Assembly (NCBI GenBank): GCA_910585655.1 | Contig: CAJUFW010000106.1 | Span: forward strand, 1-11,920 | Source: an uncultured Lachnospiraceae bacterium | GTDB lineage: Bacteria; Bacillota_A; Clostridia; Lachnospirales; Lachnospiraceae | DNA: 11,920 nucleotides | Direction of reading: 5' to 3' | In this document: positions 1 through 5,532 of the stretch, piece by piece | Layout of the letters: every line of letters starts with the position of its first letter | Position numbering within the stretch: position 1 is the stretch's first letter | Notes under the pieces: model-generated | What the model saw: the letters and a program-made list of their open reading frames with translations, nothing else | Told to the model about the DNA's origin: nothing | Database searches by the model: none | Position numbers and translations under genes: made by a program

Positions 1-158
1 ATTTGATTTTCTATACCAATAACAGCGGAACCGTAAACCATGTAGCAATGTACATCGGAGGCGGACAGGTGGTACACGCCAGCGATCCTTCCTCTGGTAT
101 CAAGATTTCCAATATGAGATATCGTACTCCTTATATGGCAAGGAGAGTTGTCAACTAA
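1..158 (+). CDS. NlpC/P60-family cell-wall hydrolase, C-terminal fragment
   Basis: This is the last 51 codons of a gene that begins left of the window; the reading frame runs from base 3 to the TAA at 156-158. The fragment matches the end of an NlpC/P60 domain, a papain-like cysteine peptidase fold that usually cleaves peptide cross-links of peptidoglycan outside the cell. The visible hallmarks are NHVAMYIGGG, whose His is the usual catalytic histidine, and VVHAS twelve residues later, whose His is the usual third polar residue of the triad. The catalytic Cys and any signal peptide, SH3 or coiled-coil domains would lie upstream and cannot be seen. The protein ends directly after the domain, so this is a C-terminal catalytic domain. 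A terminator follows 20 bp after the stop. The fold is fairly certain; substrate and localisation are inferred from the family. Confidence 0.85.
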   Translation, partial: LIFYTNNSGTVNHVAMYIGGGQVVHASDPSSGIKISNMRYRTPYMARRVVN

Positions 159-177
159 AAAAATAACAAAGAATCAG

Positions 178-221
178 AATCCTGTAATCATTCAGACAAT
201 TGGATGGTTACAGGATTTTTT
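178..221 (+). terminator. Intrinsic terminator after the NlpC/P60 gene
   Basis: A 13-bp stem pairs 178-190 with 205-217 (one G-U pair), with a 14-nt loop, and runs into six T residues at 216-221. It sits 20 bp after the stop codon and is in the right orientation to end the cell-wall hydrolase transcript. Its T run overlaps the left edge of the palindrome at 218-262. Confidence 0.85.
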
Positions 222-262
222 GTATCATAGGGAAGTTTTTAAAACTTCCCTATGATACAAAA
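218..262. repeat. 45-bp near-perfect palindrome
   Basis: Bases 218-239 are the exact reverse complement of 241-262, with one central T at 240. The arm reads TTTTGTATCATAGGG followed by AAGTTTT. There is no T run after it on the + strand, so it is not a normal second terminator, and no gene lies within it. The arm resembles a sequence following the hpf terminator (1418-1439), which suggests a small repeat family. It could form a long hairpin or cruciform; its function is unknown. Confidence 0.8.
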
Positions 263-326
263 GTTCTCCGGACAGGAGCGCACTGCGGCAGAGCAGAAAC
301 AGATTCGGATTTGGATAGGTTTTTTG

Positions 327-335
327 TGATATAAT
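327..335 (+). promoter_or_regulatory. Possible extended -10 promoter
   Basis: TGATATAAT is a perfect TGn-TATAAT extended -10 element. No convincing -35 lies 16-18 bp upstream. A start near 342 would give a transcript through the DnaA-box region toward hpf, or a short RNA ending at the T run at 574-579. No gene directly follows it. Confidence 0.3.
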
Positions 336-469
336 TTGAAAATAAAAATAAGAAGTCTCTCCTGTCTGAAAAGAGGAAATTATTACCGGGTATACAAACT
401 GCACAAAAAATCTGCCAGAAATTTAGATGATAGAGAAAAAGACAGTTATTTCCAGTAATAGGGGATTAT

Positions 470-540
470 TTATCCACATATAAAAAAGTCAAAAAGACGT
501 ATAATAATGGTTATACACAGAGTTATCCACATTATCCACA
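470..540 (+). promoter_or_regulatory. Cluster of four DnaA boxes
   Basis: Four perfect matches to the DnaA box TTATNCACA occur in 71 bp, all in the same orientation: TTATCCACA at 470-478, TTATACACA at 511-519, TTATCCACA at 523-531 and TTATCCACA at 532-540. The last two abut and the third starts 12 bp after the second, so several DnaA molecules could bind side by side. This density is typical of replication origins or DnaA-titrating/regulating clusters. No dnaA, dnaN or other origin-linked gene is in the window, so calling it oriC is not justified from this sequence. It lies about 180 bp upstream of the hpf promoter. Confidence 0.75.
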
Positions 541-578
541 GGGATAACTGGGGGAAAAATAGTGGAAAACGTCTTTTT
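491..578. repeat. Nested inverted repeats around the DnaA boxes
   Basis: AAAAAGACGT at 491-500 is the exact reverse complement of 569-578. Within it, AGTTATCC at 521-528 is the exact reverse complement of GGATAACT at 542-549. Together they enclose three of the four DnaA boxes. The right outer arm continues into six T residues (574-579), so in RNA this could also act as a long-looped terminator. Confidence 0.55.
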
Positions 579-716
579 TCGTCGAACGATGTTTTGGTCT
601 TTTTTCATGAAAATACAGAAAAATCATCCAAAAAGGAAAGTATCTCTTGACAAAGAAATTATCTAAAAAATCAGGATAAATTTTTATAATAGTATGAAAA
701 TGGGGCAGGAATAGGC

Positions 717-745
717 TTGTCTATTGAGGGAAAATGTGGTATACT
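717..745 (+). promoter_or_regulatory. Promoter of hpf
   Basis: TTGTCT at 717-722 is separated by exactly 17 bp from TATACT at 740-745, and a TGn extension (TGG, 737-739) precedes the -10. Transcription would start near 752, leaving a leader of about 60 nt before the ATG at 813. The leader contains a short G/C stem (about 755-764 with 780-788). The match suggests the housekeeping sigma factor. Confidence 0.6.
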
Positions 746-812
746 AAAGGAGAAAGCTGGCAGGGAGGCAGTAGATAGTCCTGCGGCTATATTAAATAAA
801 AGGAGTGATGGC

Positions 813-1340
813 ATGAGGTATATCATCAGTGGTAAGGGGATAAGTGTGACAGAGGGTCTAAAGTCTGCTATTTATGACAAGATTGGGAAGCTGGAGCGTT
901 ACTTTGCGCCAAGCACGGAGATTCATGTGACGCTGAGTGTGGAGAAGGAGCGTCAAAAGATTGAAGTGACAATTCCGATGAAGGGAAATATAGTACGGGC
1001 GGAGCAGACCAGCGACGACATGTATGTTTCCATTGATTTGGTGGAAGATATCATTGAACGGCAGCTCCGCAAATATAAAAATAAGCTGATCGACCAAAAG
1101 CAGTCCGGCGGTAGCTTTACGACAGAGTTTTTGCAGGATGAAAACGAGGAAGAGGAGAACATTCATATCGTTCGTACCAAACGTTTTGCCATGAAGCCGA
1201 TGGATCCGGAGGAAGCCTGCGTACAGATGGAACTGTTAGGGCATAGCTTTTATGTGTTCCGTAATGCAGAAACCGACGAGGTGAATGTGGTATATAAGCG
1301 AAAGGGAAACAGCTACGGGCTGATTGAACCAGAGTGCTGA
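813..1340 (+). CDS. hpf: Ribosome hibernation promoting factor, long form
   Basis: The gene encodes a 175-residue long-form HPF. In this family the N-terminal domain binds the 30S decoding region and blocks mRNA and tRNA, while the C-terminal domain dimerises to join two 70S ribosomes into inactive 100S particles during starvation. The N-terminal domain (about residues 1-105, starting MRYIISGKGI) has the expected beta-alpha-beta-beta-beta-alpha order. An acidic linker with DENEEEEN follows at about 110-118, then the C-terminal domain (about 120-175) with KRFAMKPMDPEEACVQMEL and the GHSFYVFRN segment typical of the dimerisation domain. The frame stays open upstream to a TTG at 717, but the ATG at 813 is chosen: AGGAG (801-805) lies 7 nt before it, the family starts here, and the TTG lies inside the -35 box. 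It is monocistronic, between its own promoter and terminator. Confidence 0.95.
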   Translation: MRYIISGKGISVTEGLKSAIYDKIGKLERYFAPSTEIHVTLSVEKERQKIEVTIPMKGNIVRAEQTSDDMYVSIDLVEDIIERQLRKYKNKLIDQKQSGGSFTTEFLQDENEEEENIHIVRTKRFAMKPMDPEEACVQMELLGHSFYVFRNAETDEVNVVYKRKGNSYGLIEPEC

Positions 1341-1384
1341 TAGGGACAGAACGAAAGTAGGAACAGGTTGTAAAAGCCTAAAAA

Positions 1385-1423
1385 GAAAAAACGGCGCAGC
1401 CAGAGAAGACTGTGCCGTTTTTT
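1385..1423 (+). terminator. Intrinsic terminator after hpf
   Basis: ACGGCGCAG at 1391-1399 pairs with 1410-1418 (one G-U pair) and the stem is extended by an A run against a T run; six T residues (1418-1423) follow. It lies about 45 bp after the hpf stop and separates hpf from secA. The A run on the left arm means it could also work on the opposite strand, but no gene there needs it. Confidence 0.85.
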
Positions 1424-1464
1424 GTATAATAGGAAAGTTCTTTGGTTTTTAAAGTAAAAGATGA

Positions 1465-1526
1465 ACAAACTGTTAAAATTCTGCAAATCCACGCAAAGTT
1501 CTTGCATACTCACGCACAAACTGTTA
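1465..1526 (+). repeat. Direct repeat over the secA promoter
   Basis: ACAAACTGTTA occurs at 1465-1475 and again at 1516-1526, 51 bp apart. A second shared word, CACGCA, occurs at 1490-1495 and 1511-1516. The right copy contains the TGn and start of the secA -10 element. The left copy has TGTTAAAAT, also -10-like, but no -35 at a suitable distance. The arrangement suggests duplication of a promoter segment or two binding sites for one regulator. Confidence 0.5.
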
Positions 1527-1530
1527 CAAT
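1502..1530 (+). promoter_or_regulatory. Promoter of secA
   Basis: TTGCAT at 1502-1507 is 17 bp from TACAAT at 1525-1530, with a TGn extension (TGT, 1522-1524). Transcription would start near 1537 and leave a leader of about 97 nt. It lies downstream of the hpf terminator, so secA is probably transcribed independently of hpf. Confidence 0.65.
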
Positions 1531-1560
1531 AAAAATTGTACGTCCAAATAGCGGGACAGG

Positions 1561-1606
1561 TTGGTTGCGGGCGGAATAGGTTTACTGTAAGAAGTACCGT
1601 AACCAA
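1561..1606 (+). promoter_or_regulatory. Hairpin in the secA leader
   Basis: TTGGTTGCGG at 1561-1570 can pair with CCGTAACCAA at 1597-1606 as a 10-bp stem (one G-U pair) around a 26-nt loop. It ends 16 nt before the secA ribosome binding site GGAGG (1623-1627). There is no T run, so it is not a terminator. Whether it regulates secA is unknown. Confidence 0.4.
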
Positions 1607-1633
1607 ACATGAGGATCAGAATGGAGGAAAAAC

Positions 1634-4207
1634 ATGAGCCTTATTGACAAAATCATTGGTACACACAGTGAACGGGAGTTAAAAAGGATTTATCCGATTG
1701 TAGATAAGATTGAGGCGTTAGAGCCGGAATATGAGAAGCTCTCAGACGAGCAGCTCCGGGGAAAGACAGCGGAGTTTAAGGAGCGTCTGGATAAAGGAGA
1801 GACATTGGACGATTTGCTGGTAGAGGCTTATGCGGTAGTTCGGGAAGCCGCGAAGCGTACTCTTCATCAGAGACATTATCGGGTACAGTTAGTGGGTGGT
1901 GTGATTATGCACCAGGGACGGATTGCCGAGATGAAAACCGGTGAAGGAAAAACCCTGGTAGCGACGCTTCCTTCCTATCTGAACGCGTTAGAAGGAAAAG
2001 GTGTCCATGTGGTTACGGTCAATGATTATCTGGCGAAGCGTGACTCGGAGTGGATGGGGCAAATCCATGAATTTCTCGGACTAAGTGTCGGCTGTATTTT
2101 AAACAGTATGGACAATGATGAGCGGCGTGCGGCGTATGCCTGTGACATTACCTATGCGACCAACAATGAGCTGGGTTTTGATTATTTGAGAGATAACATG
2201 GTTATCTATAAAGAACAGTTAGTACAGCGCAGTCTGAATTTTGCGATTGTGGACGAGGTAGACTCGATTTTGATCGACGAGGCAAGAACGCCGTTGATTA
2301 TTTCCGGACAGAGTGGGAAATCGACCAAGCTCTATGAAGCCTGCGATATTTTGGCTCGTCAGTTAAAGCGCGGCGAGGCGAGCGGCGAGATGACAAAGAT
2401 GGCTGCGATTATGGGAGAGGAGATCGAGGAAACAGGAGATTTTATCGTCAACGAGAAGGATAAAAACGTAAGTCTGACCGCGGACGGTGTAGCAAAGGTA
2501 GAGCAGTTCTTTAAAATCGAAAACTTAGCCGATGCGGAAAACTTAGAGATTCAGCATAATATTATTTTGGCGCTACGCGCCCATAACCTGATGTTCCGGG
2601 ACAAGGATTATGTGGTCAAGGACGAGCAGGTATTGATTGTAGATGAGTTTACCGGACGTATCATGCCGGGGCGGAGGTATTCGGATGGTCTGCACCAGGC
2701 GATTGAGGCAAAAGAGCATGTAAAGGTAAAGCGGGAAAGTAAGACATTGGCTACGATTACGTTCCAGAACTTTTTTAACAAATACACTACAAAATGCGGA
2801 ATGACTGGTACGGCTCTGACGGAGGAAAAGGAGTTTCGGGATATTTACGGAATGGATGTCGTCGAGGTGCCGCCGAATTTGCCGGTAGCTCGTATCGACT
2901 TGCAGGACGCTGTTTATAAGACAAGAAAAGAAAAGCTTAATGCCGTAGTAGACGAGATCCAAAAGGCAAATGAAAAAGGACAGCCGGTACTGGTCGGTAC
3001 GATTTCCATAGAGTCTTCGGAGGAGCTAAGCGATATGCTCAAAAAGAAGCGCGTACCGCATAAGGTCTTAAATGCAAAGTTCCATGAGATGGAAGCAGAA
3101 ATCGTAGCGGATGCTGGTCAGGAAGGAGCCGTTACGATCGCTACCAACATGGCAGGGCGTGGTACGGATATCAAGCTGGGCGAGGGCGTTAAGGAACTGG
3201 GCGGTTTGAAAATCATCGGTACAGAGCGTCATGAATCCAGACGTATCGACAATCAGCTCCGAGGGCGATCCGGACGGCAGGGCGATCCGGGTGAATCCCG
3301 CTTTTATCTCTCCTTGGAAGACGACCTGCTTCGTCTGTTTGGTTCGGAAAAACTAATGACGATGTTTAATTCCATGGGACTTCCGGACGGGGAGCAGATT
3401 GAACACAAGATGTTGAGCGGGGCGATTGAACGGGCGCAGAAGAAAATAGAGGGCAATAACTACGGGGTACGTAAAAACCTCTTGGAATACGATCAGGTCA
3501 ACAACGAACAGAGAGAAATCATTTATGCAGAACGCCGCCGGGTATTAGAAGGCGAAAACATGCGGGATGCGATTTATAAAATGATCATTGATACCGTAGA
3601 GGGCTGTGTCAATACTTGTATCAGTGACGACCAGGGAGCCGAGGAGTGGGATTTGACTGAGCTAAATCAACTGCTGCTGCCGACAATTCCGCTGCCGGAG
3701 ATCAAGCTGACGGACGATGAAAAGCGTCATATGAAGAAAAACGAACTGATGCAGCGCCTAAAAGAAGCGGCAGTAAAGCTCTATGAGGAAAAAGAGGCGG
3801 AATTCCCGGAAAAAGAACAGCTTCGGGAGTTAGAACGCGTCATTCTCTTAAAAGTAATCGACCGGAAGTGGATGGATCACATCGACGATATGGATCAGCT
3901 CCGCCAGGGAATCGGTCTGCAGGCATACGGGCAGCGCGATCCATTGGTAGAATACAAATTTTCCGGCTTTGAAATGTTCGATTCGATGATCGCCGCGATC
4001 AGTGAGGAGACCGTGCGAACCCTGATGCACGTTCGGGTAGAGCTAAAGGTAGAGCGGGAGCAAGTAGCGAAAGTGACAGGCACCAACAAAGACGATACCG
4101 CCGCCAACACCCCGATCAGAAGAACCACCAAGAAAATACAGCCAAACGATCCATGCCCATGCGGAAGCGGCAAAAAATATAAACATTGCTGCGGACGGGC
4201 GGTATAA
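1634..4207 (+). CDS. secA: Preprotein translocase ATPase SecA
   Basis: The 857-residue product is the cytoplasmic motor that pushes unfolded preproteins through the SecYEG channel using ATP. Its length fits the family (about 840-900). Visible parts: Walker A MKTGEGKT at about 100-107, the Walker B/DEVD box at 207-210 followed by IDEARTPLIISG, the preprotein-binding domain at about 225-370, helicase motifs NMAGRGTDI and RRIDNQLRGRSGRQGDPG in the second motor domain, the scaffold and wing domains, a polar linker (TNKDDTAANTPIRR), and a C-terminal zinc motif CPCGSGKKYKHCC with Cys841, Cys843, Cys852 and Cys853. That tail usually binds phospholipid or SecB-like partners. GGAGG lies 6 nt before the ATG. 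No terminator separates it from prfB, only the hairpin cassettes at 4210-4389. No defects are seen. Whether the genome also has an accessory SecA2 cannot be seen here. Confidence 0.98.
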   Translation: MSLIDKIIGTHSERELKRIYPIVDKIEALEPEYEKLSDEQLRGKTAEFKERLDKGETLDDLLVEAYAVVREAAKRTLHQRHYRVQLVGGVIMHQGRIAEMKTGEGKTLVATLPSYLNALEGKGVHVVTVNDYLAKRDSEWMGQIHEFLGLSVGCILNSMDNDERRAAYACDITYATNNELGFDYLRDNMVIYKEQLVQRSLNFAIVDEVDSILIDEARTPLIISGQSGKSTKLYEACDILARQLKRGEASGEMTKMAAIMGEEIEETGDFIVNEKDKNVSLTADGVAKVEQFFKIENLADAENLEIQHNIILALRAHNLMFRDKDYVVKDEQVLIVDEFTGRIMPGRRYSDGLHQAIEAKEHVKVKRESKTLATITFQNFFNKYTTKCGMTGTALTEEKEFRDIYGMDVVEVPPNLPVARIDLQDAVYKTRKEKLNAVVDEIQKANEKGQPVLVGTISIESSEELSDMLKKKRVPHKVLNAKFHEMEAEIVADAGQEGAVTIATNMAGRGTDIKLGEGVKELGGLKIIGTERHESRRIDNQLRGRSGRQGDPGESRFYLSLEDDLLRLFGSEKLMTMFNSMGLPDGEQIEHKMLSGAIERAQKKIEGNNYGVRKNLLEYDQVNNEQREIIYAERRRVLEGENMRDAIYKMIIDTVEGCVNTCISDDQGAEEWDLTELNQLLLPTIPLPEIKLTDDEKRHMKKNELMQRLKEAAVKLYEEKEAEFPEKEQLRELERVILLKVIDRKWMDHIDDMDQLRQGIGLQAYGQRDPLVEYKFSGFEMFDSMIAAISEETVRTLMHVRVELKVEREQVAKVTGTNKDDTAANTPIRRTTKKIQPNDPCPCGSGKKYKHCCGRAV

Positions 4208-4209
4208 CC

Positions 4210-4282
4210 CAAAACAGTAAGCCCCTGCTTCAGGGGATGTTCTGGGGAGGGCAAGCCGAGCAAAGCTCGGGCTTACGGAACT
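4210..4282. repeat. Hairpin cassette A between secA and prfB
   Basis: It is bounded by CAAAACAGTAA (4210-4220) and TTACGGAACT (4273-4282). GTAAGCCC at 4217-4224 is the exact reverse complement of 4269-4276. Two inner hairpins use part of the same bases: CCCCTG (4222-4227) with CAGGGG (4231-4236) around CTT, and CCGAGC (4256-4261) with GCTCGG (4265-4270) around AAA. The outer stem and inner stems cannot all form at once. There is no T run after it. It shares its borders with the neighbouring cassette at 4283-4389. Confidence 0.7.
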
Positions 4283-4389
4283 CAAAACAGTAAAATCCCG
4301 TACAAGACACAGCAGGATTTAGAGACGCGGTACTTTGCGGCTCTAAATTCTGCTCTAAGTCAGTGTCTTGGAAGGGATTTTACGGGACT
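4283..4389. repeat. Hairpin cassette B between secA and prfB
   Basis: It has the same borders as cassette A: CAAAACAGTAA (4283-4293) and TTACGGGACT (4380-4389). It folds into one very long hairpin: GTAAAATCCC (4290-4299) with 4374-4383, a symmetric 3x3 internal loop, CAAGACAC (4303-4310) with 4363-4370, an 8-nt one-sided bulge (4355-4362), then a 14-bp stem 4311-4324 with 4341-4354 containing one G-U pair, and a 16-nt loop. No T run follows. It ends 6 bp before the prfB ribosome binding site, so transcripts from secA would carry it in the prfB leader. Confidence 0.75.
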
Positions 4390-4409
4390 TAAAATAAGGA
4401 GTGAGAAAA

Positions 4410-5526
4410 ATGGTAGAATTGGATCAGTTCAAGTACACATTAAGTACCTACGCAGCGCCATTAAAGGAAATGGGGGATTCACTTTAACTTAGCAGTCAAG
4501 GCTTTGCGTGCCGAAGAAATCGAGCGTATTATGGAAGCGCCGGGCTTTTGGGACGATGCCGAAAAAGCGCAGGGACTGATGCGGGAACTGAAGGGATTAA
4601 AGGATGATATCGAAGGCTATGCTGCCTTACAGCAAGGCTACGAGGATATTCAGACCTTATTGGAAATGGCATATGAAGAAAACGATCCGGAAATGATTCC
4701 GGAAATCGGAGAAGAGCTGCAGGAATTTATTTCAAAGTTGGAAACGCTCCGGATTTCTACTTTACTTGCGGGTCCTTATGACAGAGACAACGCCATCCTG
4801 ACGTTACATGCCGGGGCAGGCGGTACGGAAAGCTGCGACTGGGCAGGGATGTTAAACCGAATGTACCAGCGATGGGCGGAAAAGAAGGGCTACCGGGTAG
4901 AAGTACTGGATTATCTGGACGGAGAGGAAGCCGGCGTCAAATCCGTGACGCTTCAGATTGACGGGGAAAATGCCTACGGCTATCTGAAATCAGAACACGG
5001 CGTACATCGTCTGGTGCGGATTTCTCCGTTTAATGCGGCAGGGAAACGGCAGACTTCCTTTGTTTCCTGTGATGTGATGCCGGATATTGAAGAAGATTTG
5101 GATGTAGAGATCAACGAGGATGATTTGCGGATTGATACGTACCGTTCCAGCGGAGCAGGCGGACAGCATATCAATAAAACATCCTCGGCGATTCGTATTA
5201 CGCATCTGCCGACCGGTATCGTTGTACAGTGTCAGAACGAACGTTCCCAGCATATGAATAAAGATAAGGCAATGCAGATGCTAAAGGCGAAACTGTATTT
5301 GCTAAAGCAGCAGGAAAATGAACAAAAGGAAGCAGGGATTCGGGGAGAACAAAAGGAAATCGGCTGGGGTAGCCAAATCCGCTCCTATGTCCTGCAGCCT
5401 TATACAATGGTAAAAGATCACCGGACGAATGAAGAAAGCGGCAACTGCACCAGCGTGTTGGACGGTAATCTGGATCCGTTTATCAATGCGTATCTAAAGT
5501 GGATCAGTGTAAGAGAAAAGGAGTAA
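4410..5526 (+). CDS. prfB: Peptide chain release factor 2, with programmed +1 frameshift
   Basis: RF2 releases the finished peptide at UGA and UAA codons. The gene is read as 4410-4484 joined to 4486-5526, giving 371 residues (E. coli 365). The first part is 25 codons from ATG 4410 (AAGGAG at 4396-4401, 8 nt upstream) to CTT at 4482-4484, where the zero frame meets TAA; skipping T4485 continues as NLAVKALRAEEIE, normal RF2 N-terminal sequence. The stop-recognition tripeptide SPF is at 205-207, identifying RF2 rather than RF1 (which has a PxT motif there), and the catalytic GGQ, in AGGQHINKTSSA, is at 250-252. Both fall at the same residue numbers as in E. coli RF2. A simple ORF finder would begin at an internal TTG (4504) and lose the true start. 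It follows secA after a structured spacer and precedes cheW by 6 bp, so it is probably cotranscribed with both. Confidence 0.95.
4472..4488 (+). promoter_or_regulatory. prfB programmed +1 frameshift site
   Basis: A Shine-Dalgarno-like GGGGG (4472-4476) precedes CTT (4482-4484), the in-frame stop TAA (4485-4487) and C4488. In the well-studied E. coli site (AGGGGGTATCTTTGAC) low RF2 causes a pause at TGA, and the ribosome slips +1 on CTT. Here the slip codon CTT, the following T and the C after the stop are kept, but the stop is TAA and the G run lies 5 nt rather than 3 nt before CTT. Because RF1 also reads UAA, feedback by RF2 alone should be weaker. Confidence 0.85.
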
Positions 5527-5532
5527 TGCAGT

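Larger units (their letters stand above)
263..716. other. Gene-free spacer upstream of hpf
   Basis: No credible reading frame was found on either strand: possible ORFs are under 20 codons and lack a ribosome binding site. The stretch holds a possible extended -10 promoter (327-335), four DnaA boxes (470-540), nested inverted repeats (491-578), and an A/T-rich tail (600-700) with an isolated TTGACA at 647-652 and an isolated TATAAT at 685-690 that are too far apart (32 nt) to form one promoter. Bases 263-310 are more G/C-rich than the rest and contain nothing recognised. Confidence 0.6.

Noticed and set aside
427..483. An 18-codon ORF overlapping the first DnaA box
   Set aside because: It has no ribosome binding site and its end is formed by the DnaA box itself.
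470..540. Calling the DnaA cluster the chromosomal origin
   Set aside because: No dnaA, dnaN, rpmH, parAB or gyrase genes are present, and the NlpC/P60 gene and hpf point the same way across it, so there is no divergent gene layout.
632..658. A sigma-H-like promoter upstream of hpf (AAAGGAAAG, 11 nt, AAAGAAA)
   Set aside because: Hibernation genes can be under sigma-H in Bacillus, but both halves have mismatches in A-rich DNA where such matches arise easily.
647..690. TTGACA (647-652) paired with TATAAT (685-690) as the hpf promoter
   Set aside because: The spacing is 32 nt, far from the needed 16-18; the pair at 717-745 is better.
717..812. A 32-codon N-terminal extension of hpf from TTG 717
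   Set aside because: It overlaps the promoter hexamers, has no ribosome binding site, and its residues are not part of the HPF domain; ATG 813 has a well-placed AGGAG.
4368..4395. A promoter for prfB, TTGGAA with TAAAAT 16 bp apart
   Set aside because: The start point would fall at the ribosome binding site, leaving almost no leader, and the -35 lies in the hairpin arm.
4410..4487. A separate 25-residue peptide gene before prfB
   Set aside because: Its sequence is the normal RF2 N-terminus and it ends in a CTT-stop-C slip site, so it is the zero-frame part of prfB.
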